Part shown: positions 1 to 5,728 of the stretch, one piece after another
Numbering within the stretch: position 1 is the first letter of the stretch
Layout: each line of letters starts with the position of its first letter
DNA from: SAR324 cluster bacterium
GTDB lineage: Bacteria; SAR324; NAC60-12
Reading direction: 5' to 3'
Length of the DNA: 8,127 nt
Assembly: GCA_028822475.1 (NCBI GenBank)
Contig: JAPKDT010000090.1
Coordinates: 1 to 8,127, forward strand
Position numbers and translations under genes: made by a program
The notes under the pieces: model-generated
Told to the model about the DNA's origin: nothing
What the model saw: only the letters and a program-made list of their open reading frames with translations
The model's database searches: none

Positions 1-224
1 ATGCTTGAAACTACAAAAACTTTGCCAGGACAAGGTTCTTTGATCACTTTTGCGCCTCACTACTTTGCGATTGTAGCTATACGGACATTGCTTTTGTTAT
101 CAAAAACCAGGATTTCTGCTTCAGGAATAGCTGCCTGAAAATCCTGAATCACTTAGCCAATAGTTATTTCTTCATTGAGGCACGGAATCAGGATGACAAT
201 TTTTGTGTTCTGGTAGTTGTTCAT
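1..224 (-). pseudogene. Glycosyltransferase family 2 gene, N-terminal part, broken by three in-frame stops
   Basis: Read on the minus strand from the ATG at 224-222, a single frame gives a GT2 N-terminus: a beta strand leading to IPCLNEE, then AAIPEAEILVFDNKS, then GAKVIKEPCPGK. This is the pattern of GT-A fold family 2 transferases, which move sugars from nucleotide-sugar or polyprenyl-phosphate donors. The Asp of FDN is the expected nucleotide-binding residue. The frame is interrupted by TAA at 155-153, where the family usually has the start of a V-x-x-D helix, and by tandem TAG (62-60) and TGA (59-57) where residues before GAKV are expected. The reading frame does not shift, so these look like point mutations. 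All three kinds of stop occur within 35 codons, which argues against recoding. The gene lies 23 bp downstream of the J-domain gene on the same strand, has no Shine-Dalgarno, and runs off the left edge. What is seen: homology pattern and stops. Inference: loss of function. Confidence 0.82.
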
Positions 225-247
225 AAGTTTCAGAGGATTGTTATTGC

Positions 248-958
248 TCAAAGTTTATATTTTTTTTTAATACTTCGCAATTCCTCTTCGATTTCATTTT
301 CAGTATAATTCGCATGTTCAGAAGCAGCGGCTTTTGAACCGGCATTAATTCCACGTTTCAAACGCTCCAGCTCTGCCTCCAAATTATCCAAAGGCTCATT
401 GTGCGTACTGGTTGTCTGTCCTTTTTTATTTTGCTCCGGGTCACTTTTGCTGTTATCCGCTTGATCGTTGACTGTCTCAGTTATTTCCTGAAAAATATTT
501 CGGGCCCACTCAACGAGCATTTCTAGCGGATCCCTGAAATTTAAACCAAATTGTCCCAGCATTTCTTCAACGTCCCTGAGTAGATCCTCTAATGAGTCTT
601 CCGGTTCCGAAGTTGAAGCTTTCTGTGCATTTGAGGAGAATCCTTTTTTTTGCTTAAAGCTGCTTCTGCCTGAAGAAAAACTTGAGCTTCTGCTATATTT
701 CTGGTCATGTGGTTGACGAGCTTTTGTTGCTGATTTAGTTAGTTGGCGGTCAAAAAGCTGACGTTTTCCTGGATCCGCCAGAATTTCATAAGCTTGAGTC
801 AGACGCACAAATTCCTTTTGCCGGCTTTGGCGTTCTTCTGCAGGAACTTGCTGAAACAAGTCTGGGTGACAGGATTTTGCTTTTTTGCGAAATGCGCTGC
901 GGATCAAAGCAATATCTGCTGCCGGAGGTACTTCGAACAGTGTATAATAATTTTCCAT
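248..958 (-). CDS. J-domain (DnaJ-like) co-chaperone with unique C-terminal region
   Basis: The protein has 236 residues. Residues 3-70 form a J-domain: YYTLFEVPP at the start, a basic helix II (RSAFRKKAKSC), the diagnostic HPD tripeptide at 31-33, then helix III (FVRLTQAYEILADPGKRQLFD). The family stimulates the ATPase of DnaK/Hsp70 and delivers clients in the cytoplasm. There is no Gly/Phe-rich region, no zinc-finger CxxCxGxG repeat and no DnaJ C-terminal substrate domain, so it is a class III J-protein rather than DnaJ itself. Residues 75-118 are a Ser/Lys/Gln-rich, probably disordered linker. Residues 118-166 are acidic and hydrophobic (DLLRDVEEMLGQFGL, PLEMLVEWARNIF) and look helical. 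Two charged helical stretches, about 188-207 and 220-236, could form a coiled coil. The ATG at 958-956 directly precedes the J-domain, so the start is secure, but there is no Shine-Dalgarno. The gene is divergent from the exonuclease gene 31 bp away. The client is unknown. Confidence 0.9.
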   Translation of the reverse strand: MENYYTLFEVPPAADIALIRSAFRKKAKSCHPDLFQQVPAEERQSRQKEFVRLTQAYEILADPGKRQLFDRQLTKSATKARQPHDQKYSRSSSFSSGRSSFKQKKGFSSNAQKASTSEPEDSLEDLLRDVEEMLGQFGLNFRDPLEMLVEWARNIFQEITETVNDQADNSKSDPEQNKKGQTTSTHNEPLDNLEAELERLKRGINAGSKAAASEHANYTENEIEEELRSIKKKYKL

Positions 959-989
959 TTTTTAACAAACAACTAATGATTTATTAGCC
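959..989. other. 31-bp divergent intergenic spacer
   Basis: This is all that separates the start codons of the J-domain gene (minus) and the exonuclease gene (plus). It is AT-rich and has no AGGA- or GGAG-like ribosome binding site facing either way. It is too short to hold two conventional promoters plus leaders, so promoter elements must extend into the coding sequences, or the transcripts are leaderless or nearly so. No convincing -35/-10 pair was identified. Confidence 0.6.
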
Positions 990-1595
990 ATGGCACGCAT
1001 CCTCTATTTTGACTTAGAAACCAAGTATTCTGCCGATGAAGTTGGCGGCTGGGGTAATATTGAAGACATGGGGATGTCGATCGGAGTAATCTGGGACACC
1101 ACCGATGAGAGATTCCATGTTTATATTGAACACCAAATTCAGGAAATGGTCGATCATTTTTATCGTGCAGATCAAATTGTTGGATTTAATCATGTGGGTT
1201 TTGATTATCGTGTAGTTGCCGGAGTTCGGCATTCAGGCTCTCATGAACGCTCCCAGCTACACACGGAATTGGCCGGATTGAATAATTTTGATATGCTGCT
1301 TGAATTAAAAAAACTGCTGGGTCACAGACTAAAACTTGAGTCCATCGCACGTCCCACTCTTGGTAAAGGTAAATCTGCTGACGGTCTGCAGGCACTTAAG
1401 TGGTACAAGGAAGGCAAACTCGATAAAATTATTGAATACTGTAAAGTTGATGTTGAAGTTACCCGAGATGTCCATCTCTATGCCTTAGAAAAAGGCAAAC
1501 TACATTATGATTCAAGAAGTGGAATTAAAACCGTGGAACTGAACTGGGATGTCCTGCCGGCGAAAAAAGAACCTCAACAAATGTCTTTGTTTTAG
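990..1595 (+). CDS. DEDD-type 3'-5' exonuclease / RNase H-like protein with C-terminal clamp-binding-like motif
   Basis: The protein has 201 residues. The N-terminus starts at once with the ExoI motif YFDLET (Asp8, Glu10). The ExoII-like segment IVGFNHVGFDYRVV (about 63-76) supplies Asn67 and Asp72. NFDMLLEL (99-106) and LKLESIARPTLG (114-125) match the middle of the YprB/RNase_H_2-like branch. YCKVD (150-154) is a Y-x3-D ExoIII motif, so the full DEDDy set of metal-binding residues (D8, E10, D72, D154 with Y150) appears to be present. The expected activity is two-metal-ion hydrolysis of DNA or RNA from the 3' end. Relatives are often annotated as helicases because the domain is fused to helicases elsewhere, but no helicase domain exists here. 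The last five residues, QMSLF (197-201), resemble the bacterial sliding-clamp-binding pentapeptide QL(S/D)LF. The ATG at 990 lacks a Shine-Dalgarno, but an in-frame TAA at 963-965 leaves no room for a longer N-terminus. Substrate and role are unknown. Confidence 0.85.
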   Translation: MARILYFDLETKYSADEVGGWGNIEDMGMSIGVIWDTTDERFHVYIEHQIQEMVDHFYRADQIVGFNHVGFDYRVVAGVRHSGSHERSQLHTELAGLNNFDMLLELKKLLGHRLKLESIARPTLGKGKSADGLQALKWYKEGKLDKIIEYCKVDVEVTRDVHLYALEKGKLHYDSRSGIKTVELNWDVLPAKKEPQQMSLF

Positions 1596-1682
1596 ACTGT
1601 GATGATAAAGCGAGGTGAACGGCAATTCCGCCAAAAAACTTTTGTGTGTTTTTGCAAACTTAGTAGTGATATTTTTTAAATT

Positions 1683-2483
1683 ATGACATTTTTTAAAAAA
1701 CTGGAAACTCAGGTTTGTGCAAAACAGAGCTATCTTTGTGTTGGCCTGGATCCAGTCTGGGAAAAAATTCCTCCGCATTTACCACGTACTCCGGAAGGTT
1801 TGCTTGAATTCCTGTTGAAGATTGTCGAAGAAACTAAAGCTTATGCTGCGGTTTTCAAACCAAATTTTGCCTACTTTGAAACTTTGGGTGTTTCCGGGAT
1901 GGAGGTTTTGCAGGAATTAATCCGGAAAATACCTGCAGAAATACCTGTGCTCGGTGACGCAAAACGGGGAGATGTTGGACACTCCGCGGAAATGTACGCC
2001 AAAGCGGTCTTTGAAACTTTTGAATGTGATGCGGTAACAGTAACACCATATCAGGGAGAGGATGCACTGCGGCCGTTTTTAGCATATCGGGAGCGTGGCG
2101 TTTTTGTCCTGTGCTTAACATCAAATCCGGGAGCAGCTGATTTTCAGCTTCCGGAAATGCATTTGCAGGTCGCGAAAAAAGTGAAGGAGTGGAATGTTGC
2201 GGGAAATGCAGGATTAGTGGTAGGTGCAACCCGACCGGAAAACATTGCCGCAGTCCGGAAGAACTGTGGGCAAATGCCGTTCCTGATTCCCGGAGTAGGC
2301 GCTCAAGGTGGTGATTTGGAAAAAACGTTGATTGCCGCGGAGGACGGTTCAAAAATACCATACCTGATCAATGCTTCCCGCAGTATTCTATATGCTTCCT
2401 CAAGCTTGGATTATGCGCAACAGGCAGGAGATGCAGCAAAAAATCTGCGTGATCAAATCAATTTGTGCCGTTCAAATTTGTAA
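1683..2483 (+). CDS. pyrF: Orotidine-5'-phosphate decarboxylase, long-form (group 2)
   Basis: The 266-residue enzyme converts orotidine 5'-phosphate to UMP, the last step of de novo pyrimidine synthesis, in the cytoplasm. The TIM-barrel landmarks are in order: LCVGLDP (18-24), VFKPNFAYFETLG (57-69, with the substrate-contacting Lys59), the catalytic DAKRGDVG loop (92-99, Asp92/Lys94/Asp97), VTPYQGEDALRPF (120-132), LTSNPGAADF (145-154), LVVGATRP (178-185), the phosphate-binding IPGVGAQGGD (202-211) and INASRSI (229-235). The DAKRGD form and the length of about 266 residues identify the long group typical of actinobacteria, myxobacteria and some other proteobacteria, rather than the roughly 230-residue E. 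coli type. The ATG at 1683 fits the family N-terminus, but no Shine-Dalgarno precedes it; the upstream bases are an AT-rich run. It follows the exonuclease gene after 87 bp, and its last 26 bp overlap the convergent carboxypeptidase gene. Confidence 0.97.
   Translation: MTFFKKLETQVCAKQSYLCVGLDPVWEKIPPHLPRTPEGLLEFLLKIVEETKAYAAVFKPNFAYFETLGVSGMEVLQELIRKIPAEIPVLGDAKRGDVGHSAEMYAKAVFETFECDAVTVTPYQGEDALRPFLAYRERGVFVLCLTSNPGAADFQLPEMHLQVAKKVKEWNVAGNAGLVVGATRPENIAAVRKNCGQMPFLIPGVGAQGGDLEKTLIAAEDGSKIPYLINASRSILYASSSLDYAQQAGDAAKNLRDQINLCRSNL
2458..2483. other. 26-bp convergent coding overlap (pyrF 3' end / DD-carboxypeptidase 3' end)
   Basis: The pyrF stop codon TAA lies at 2481-2483 on the plus strand, and the carboxypeptidase stop (TGA, read from TCA at 2458-2460) lies on the minus strand. 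The final 8 sense codons of each gene therefore share DNA. No intrinsic terminator fits between them, so the transcripts must overlap tail to tail. Confidence 0.9.
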
Positions 2484-3645
2484 GCATACTTGTAAGTTCG
2501 GACAAGATACTCTGTTCCGGAACAGCAAATTCTGTTTGAAGCGCAACTTCTTTCAGCAACTTTCCATCCAGCCAGTATTCTAGTGTACCCAGCTTTTGTT
2601 CGGCTTTAACAGGCGCTCCTGTCTGCGCAGGAATCTGTGGCCAGATTTCCAGACGTTGATGTTCCTCAGCACTCAACAATAGGCTCACTGCTTCAGTCGG
2701 CCGTAAAGAAACATTTTCCAGCTCTCCACCTTTTACATCGGCAGAATATGAGACATCAGCATCAATTTTGTTTAAATCAAATTTTTGATAATTATCAAAT
2801 CCGTAATCGAGCAAATGTCTGGTGATCTTGCTGCGCATCCGTGAACTTTTGGCGCCTAACACTATTGAAATGTAGCGTTGCCCATCACGTTTTGCTGAAG
2901 AAACAAGGTTGAAACCTGCCCGCCGATGATAGCCGGTTTTCATCCCTTCCATTCCGCGGTACATCTTGATCAGGCGGTGATTTGTGTTCAGCAATTGAAA
3001 TGTTCCGTTTCTGAAACTTTCAAGCCGGGTGGAAGACCAGCGTAAAAATTGCGGATGCTTGATCAGTTCGAGCGCAAGCAAATACAAATCATATGCACTG
3101 CTCACATCAAGTTGCTGACCGCGACCTGGAGGCAAGCCATGAACTGAATAAAAATGGGTTTTCTTCATGCCAAGTTCCTGGGCGCGTTCGTTCATCCTTT
3201 TGATAAAAACTTTGTCACTGCCGAGAACATGCTCTGCGACTGCGACAGAAGCATCGTTTGCTGAAGAGATGACAGTAGCTTCCATTAATTCTCTAAATTT
3301 AAAAATTTCTCCTTGTTTTAGATAAACCTGATGTCCACCAATTTTGCTCGCCCAACGTGAAACCTTGACACTATCCTGTAAACTGATGCGTCCGGTCTCG
3401 ATTTCCTCAAGCGCAATCAACGCGACCATCATTTTTACCAGTGAAGCAGGATATATTTTTTGATGCATCCGGTCATGATGTAAGATACGTTCGGATGCTG
3501 CATCGGCTAAAAGCGCGGCTTTGTAGTGGGAGCGGTAACGGTTTACTTTTTCTGCAGAAAATACCGAGTGCGTTGTGAGCAGGGAGATTAAAAATAACGC
3601 TCCGGAAATGATTGAAAAACGAGTAAAAATAGCTGAATTTCGCAA
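2458..3645 (-). CDS. D-alanyl-D-alanine carboxypeptidase (PBP5/6-type, peptidase S11)
   Basis: The 395-residue penicillin-binding protein removes the terminal D-Ala from peptidoglycan pentapeptides in the periplasm. An N-terminal signal peptide is visible: Arg2 and Arg9, a hydrophobic core over about 10-28, and a likely cleavage site at FSA/EK near 31. All three active-site motifs of the acyl-serine transferase fold are intact: SLVK (68-71, nucleophile Ser68), SAN (128-130) and KTG (236-238). A PBP5_C-like beta domain follows (about 285-375, ending with LGTLEYWLDGKLLKEVAL). The last 20 residues (SILSELTSMLTNL) could form the amphipathic membrane anchor typical of DacA/DacC. Motifs do not separate dacA, dacC and dacF orthology, so no symbol is given. 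The start is TTG (3645-3643), chosen because GGAGG lies 9 nt upstream and because this start gives the complete signal peptide. The C-terminus overlaps pyrF. Confidence 0.95.
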   Translation of the reverse strand: MRNSAIFTRFSIISGALFLISLLTTHSVFSAEKVNRYRSHYKAALLADAASERILHHDRMHQKIYPASLVKMMVALIALEEIETGRISLQDSVKVSRWASKIGGHQVYLKQGEIFKFRELMEATVISSANDASVAVAEHVLGSDKVFIKRMNERAQELGMKKTHFYSVHGLPPGRGQQLDVSSAYDLYLLALELIKHPQFLRWSSTRLESFRNGTFQLLNTNHRLIKMYRGMEGMKTGYHRRAGFNLVSSAKRDGQRYISIVLGAKSSRMRSKITRHLLDYGFDNYQKFDLNKIDADVSYSADVKGGELENVSLRPTEAVSLLLSAEEHQRLEIWPQIPAQTGAPVKAEQKLGTLEYWLDGKLLKEVALQTEFAVPEQSILSELTSMLTNLNGTN

Positions 3646-3654
3646 GGCCTCTTT

Positions 3655-3659
3655 CCTCC
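3655..3659 (-). promoter_or_regulatory. Shine-Dalgarno GGAGG that fixes the TTG start of the carboxypeptidase gene
   Basis: On the minus strand GGAGG (plus-strand CCTCC at 3655-3659) is separated from TTG by 9 nt. It is one of only two strong Shine-Dalgarno sites in the window and supports the non-ATG start. Confidence 0.8.
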
Positions 3660-3752
3660 AATGGTGTGAGGTTTTATAAGGATATATTTAGTGCTAGTCT
3701 GGCTTTCATCTTTTCAAGGATTGTACCGTTCTTGTAAGTCTTGCTATTTCAG

Positions 3753-3764
3753 CTTTCCGGAAAG
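3753..3764. repeat. 12-bp perfect palindrome containing TTCCGGAA
   Basis: CTTTCCGGAAAG lies in the divergent region between the carboxypeptidase gene (minus) and the thiamine operon (plus), next to a run of eight A on the plus strand. With no loop it is not a good RNA hairpin, but it could be a dimeric protein-binding site. It is the only non-coding copy of an octamer that occurs seven times in the window. No convincing minus-strand promoter for the carboxypeptidase could be fixed in 3660-3780. Confidence 0.45.
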
Positions 3765-3805
3765 TCAAAAAAAAGAGCATCAGTCCGATTAAAGAATTTT
3801 CCGGT

Positions 3806-3834
3806 TTGACATTTATTTCACTTTTTCCTATTCT
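3806..3834 (+). promoter_or_regulatory. Sigma70-like promoter of the thiamine uptake operon
   Basis: A perfect -35 TTGACA (3806-3811), a 17-bp spacer and a -10 TATTCT (3829-3834, 4 of 6 consensus positions) put the expected transcription start near 3841. This is exactly where the TPP riboswitch P1 strand begins, and the positional agreement is the main support. Confidence 0.7.
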
Positions 3835-3840
3835 TAAGGT

Positions 3841-3933
3841 AATTCGTTAGGGGTGGGGGTTTCCGGACAAGGAAACCGCCTGAGAAAGTCCCTTGGAACC
3901 TGACCCGGATAATGCTGGCGCAGGAAAACGATT
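3841..3933 (+). promoter_or_regulatory. TPP riboswitch (THI element)
   Basis: The conserved blocks of the thiamine pyrophosphate aptamer occur in order: AGGGGTG (3849-3855), CTGAGA (3880-3885, pyrimidine-sensing T-loop region), CCCTTGGAACCTGA (3890-3903) and the pyrophosphate-sensing helix around CCCGGATAATGCTGG (3904-3918), then CGCAGGAAAACG. The optional P3a hairpin is perfect: GGTTTCC (3858-3864), loop GGACAA, GGAAACC (3871-3877). P1 can form between CGTT (3845-3848) and AACG (3927-3930) with flanking A/T pairs. TPP binding normally lowers expression of the downstream genes, here thiB and probably thiP, which agrees with a thiamine uptake role. Confidence 0.96.
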
Positions 3934-4065
3934 CTTCCGTTTTATGATCTCTACGTTCATTTTCAGGCTATCCGTCTTTCTCCTCTTTCCGAAATTATTG
4001 TCTTTAAGTGCTTTCCGGCTTTTTTGGAGAGTTGTCATTCCATATTTTTTTATTCAGAGATTGCT
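3934..4065 (+). promoter_or_regulatory. Riboswitch expression platform / thiB leader, mechanism unresolved
   Basis: The 132 nt between aptamer and thiB are pyrimidine-rich. A run of six T (4020-4025) follows TTTCCGGC, but no good local hairpin sits before it; GGAAA of the aptamer 3' end (3923-3927) could pair with TTTCC (4013-4017) only across a long loop. Alternatively ATCTCT (3947-3952) is complementary to AGAGAT (4056-4061), which covers the weak thiB ribosome binding site, so translational control is also possible. Neither is proven. Confidence 0.4.
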
Positions 4066-5079
4066 ATGCAAATTAAAATCTTGTCCATTTTTATTCTGCT
4101 GTTCTTTTTTACAGGAATTGTCGTCAACTCTGCTGCAGCTAAGGAATTAACCATTTATACTTACGATTCTTTCAACAGTGAATGGGGTCCGGGGCCGGTA
4201 GTATTTAAACGTTTTGAGGAGCAATGTGCTTGCAAACTAAAAGTTGTTTCTCCAGGTGATTCCGGAACAGTGCTGAATCGTGTGATTTTGGAAAAAGCAA
4301 ATCCGCAAGCAGATATTATGTTGGGTTTGAATAATAGTGAACTCGAAAAATCATTCAGCTATGACTTGTGGGAACCGTACCGTTCGTCTCTTCTAGAAAA
4401 AGTGCCGGTGGATTTACGTGTAGATAAAAAATATCGGGTGACACCTTTTGATTACGGTTTCATCGCGTTTGTTTACGACAGTCAAAAACTGGAAAAACCA
4501 CCAAAAAATCTGCAGGATTTGCTTGATCCAAAATACAAAAGAAAAATTGTCATCGAAAATCCGAAAACTTCTTCTCCTGGTTTGTCAATGCTGCATTGGA
4601 CAATTGCGGTTTATGGTGAGCAGGGCTATCTGGATTACTGGAAAAAATTGCAGCCAAATTTACTCTCTGTAACAGACGGCTGGTCTGCGGCTTACGGCAT
4701 GTTTACTAAAGGCGAAGTTCCGCTTGTCTTAAGTTACGTTACCAGTCCAGCTTATCATTTGGAATACGAAAAGACGGAACGTTATCAAGCTGCGGTTTTC
4801 CAGGAAGGACACTATAGGCAGATTGAATTTGCTGGAATTCTCAAAGGTACAAAACGTATCAAACTGGCACGTGAGTTTATTGATTTTATGCTTTCCGAAA
4901 AATTTCAAAACGTGATTCCGCTGACAAACTGGATGTTTCCAGTCGTGCAACACCAAGCACTGCCGGACTCTTTCCGTATTGCTCCGCAACCAAAAAGGGC
5001 TCCGGAATTGAATCCGGCACGAGTCAATCAGCAAAACTCTAAATGGTTGAAGGCATGGTCAAGGGTAATGTCTGAGTAA
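4066..5079 (+). CDS. thiB: Thiamine ABC transporter, periplasmic thiamine/TPP-binding protein
   Basis: From the ATG at 4066 the protein has 337 residues. It binds thiamine, TMP or TPP in the periplasm and hands it to ThiP. The signal peptide is clear: a short basic start, a hydrophobic core (about 5-20) and an A-A-A cleavage site at 23-25 before KELTIYTYDSF. ThiB-specific features are FEEQCACKLK (Cys54-x-Cys56, as in E. coli ThiB), QADIMLGLNNSEL, DGWSAAYG (204-211), LVLSYVTSPAY (220-230), EGHYRQIEF and IPLTNWMFPV (ending at 293). The aromatic residues in these blocks form the thiamine pocket in the family. An in-frame TTG at 4024 would add 14 residues before the signal peptide; I reject it because the ATG gives a canonical signal sequence and has a weak AGAGA upstream. 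It is the first gene after the TPP riboswitch. Its partner permease lies 649 bp downstream. Confidence 0.97.
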   Translation: MQIKILSIFILLFFFTGIVVNSAAAKELTIYTYDSFNSEWGPGPVVFKRFEEQCACKLKVVSPGDSGTVLNRVILEKANPQADIMLGLNNSELEKSFSYDLWEPYRSSLLEKVPVDLRVDKKYRVTPFDYGFIAFVYDSQKLEKPPKNLQDLLDPKYKRKIVIENPKTSSPGLSMLHWTIAVYGEQGYLDYWKKLQPNLLSVTDGWSAAYGMFTKGEVPLVLSYVTSPAYHLEYEKTERYQAAVFQEGHYRQIEFAGILKGTKRIKLAREFIDFMLSEKFQNVIPLTNWMFPVVQHQALPDSFRIAPQPKRAPELNPARVNQQNSKWLKAWSRVMSE

Positions 5080-5146
5080 ATCACATTATCAACTCACCAA
5101 TATTTTGACGTAGTTAATAAAAAAAATGATGAACTCTAAAATGGTT

Positions 5147-5177
5147 GCTATTCATGCGAAAACGGGAATCCAGGAAC
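5147..5177. repeat. Decayed copy of a dispersed proteobacterial repeat (VIPAKAGIQ type)
   Basis: The segment matches 26 of 31 positions of the widespread element whose core is CCCGCGAAAGCGGGAATCCAG and which translates spuriously as VIPAKAGIQ. Here the same frame reads VAIHAKTGIQEL. The right half (CGGGAATCCAGGAAC) is perfect, but the left arm of the CCCGC/GCGGG stem has mutated to CATGC, so the hairpin is lost. The match to the element is from memory of the family, not a search. Confidence 0.5.
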
Positions 5178-5247
5178 TTGTAAGCAACTAATATGCTTCT
5201 GATCGGCCTTAGCGGGTGGAGTGTAGGTTAGTAAAGAAAATAAGCAA

Positions 5248-5682
5248 GTGACTACAGTTTGGGCACAATCTCTTTTGATACAGAAAGAGTCAATGTCTCA
5301 GCTATCGTATAGTCTCAAATTATTAGTTGCCATTGAAGAAGGGAGCAAACGGGTCTATTATGAAGTTGAACAGCTCCGTGATGTCGAACGTTACAGTCTT
5401 TTCACGGGAGTAAGAGAACGCGCAGAAGTTGTATTTTTTATGCGCCCGGAGGAAGGAAAAGTTACAGAATATTTTTTATCACAATTTCATACATAACCCT
5501 TAGATAAAACTATCGTTGATCTCGCTAGGAGGTGATTCTGTAAGTGGAACGCAAGTCACGGAGTAGATACCGATGATGCCATTTTGGCAGCGACCGTAAT
5601 GCAGACAGGTGGTAGGATTTACACACTGAACGCTAAGCATTTTTCCATGCCTGAATTGAATGTTCTAAAAGCATGGAAATAG
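5248..5682 (+). pseudogene. PIN-domain (VapC-like) toxin remnant
   Basis: One frame, read through two stops, recreates a PIN-domain ribonuclease of the VapC toxin type. KLLVAIEEGSKRVYY is followed by RAEVVFFMRPEE (family: RAEV-x-GMRP-x-EE, with the second acidic residue), then LSQF, a TAA stop at 5494-5496, PLDKTIVDLARR (family: LPxDxxIAxLA), a TGA stop at 5533-5535, then WNASHGVDTDDAILAATVM (family: SHG-x3-DAxIAATA) and the closing TLNAKHFSMPELNVL (family: TLNxKHFxM), ending at TAG 5680-5682. From an internal ATG at 5293 the total is 130 codons, close to VapC length. The N-terminal FDT motif that should carry the first catalytic Asp appears only in another frame (5274-5282), so a frameshift is likely. 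The first 82 codons (GTG 5248 to 5496) remain open but encode only the N-terminal part. No vapB antitoxin could be recognised upstream in 5083-5247. It sits between thiB and thiP. Confidence 0.75.
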
Positions 5683-5709
5683 GAGATATGGATCAACCTA
5701 ATCCTTCAT

Positions 5710-5725
5710 AATAATTGAAATTATT
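5710..5725. repeat. AT-only inverted repeat just before the thiP start
   Basis: AATAATT (5710-5716), a two-base GA spacer and AATTATT (5719-5725) form a perfect 7-bp inverted repeat ending 3 nt before the GTG of thiP. It occupies the place where a Shine-Dalgarno should be, and none is visible there. The hairpin would be weak, so its role is uncertain. Confidence 0.5.
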
Positions 5726-5728
5726 CCT

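Noticed and set aside
1..224. Stop-codon recoding (selenocysteine or pyrrolysine) in the GT2 frame
   Set aside because: Three different stops, two of them adjacent, and no SECIS-like context make decay far more likely.
743..976. 77-codon plus-strand open frame opposite the J-domain
   Set aside because: It lies fully antisense to the conserved J-domain coding sequence and has no recognisable protein pattern.
1611..1660. Terminator or hairpin between the exonuclease gene and pyrF
   Set aside because: Only 3-5 bp stems (GGC/GCC, CAAAA/TTTTG) can form, with no properly placed T-run.
1855..2361. 168-codon open frame on the minus strand inside pyrF
   Set aside because: It is the antisense shadow of the clearly conserved pyrF frame. 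Its translation is Pro/His/Leu-rich with no domain pattern and no ribosome binding site.
3660..3780. Minus-strand promoter for the carboxypeptidase gene
   Set aside because: TTGACT, TTGAAA, TACAAT and TATAAA are present, but no pair has 16-18 bp spacing.
4024..4065. Upstream TTG start extending ThiB by 14 residues
   Set aside because: It would place a polar stretch before the signal peptide. The ATG at 4066 gives a normal signal sequence.
5248..5496. An intact 82-residue small protein
   Set aside because: The open stretch continues in the same frame past its stop into the conserved C-terminal half of a PIN domain, so it is the N-terminal part of a broken gene. A surviving short product is possible but unsupported.
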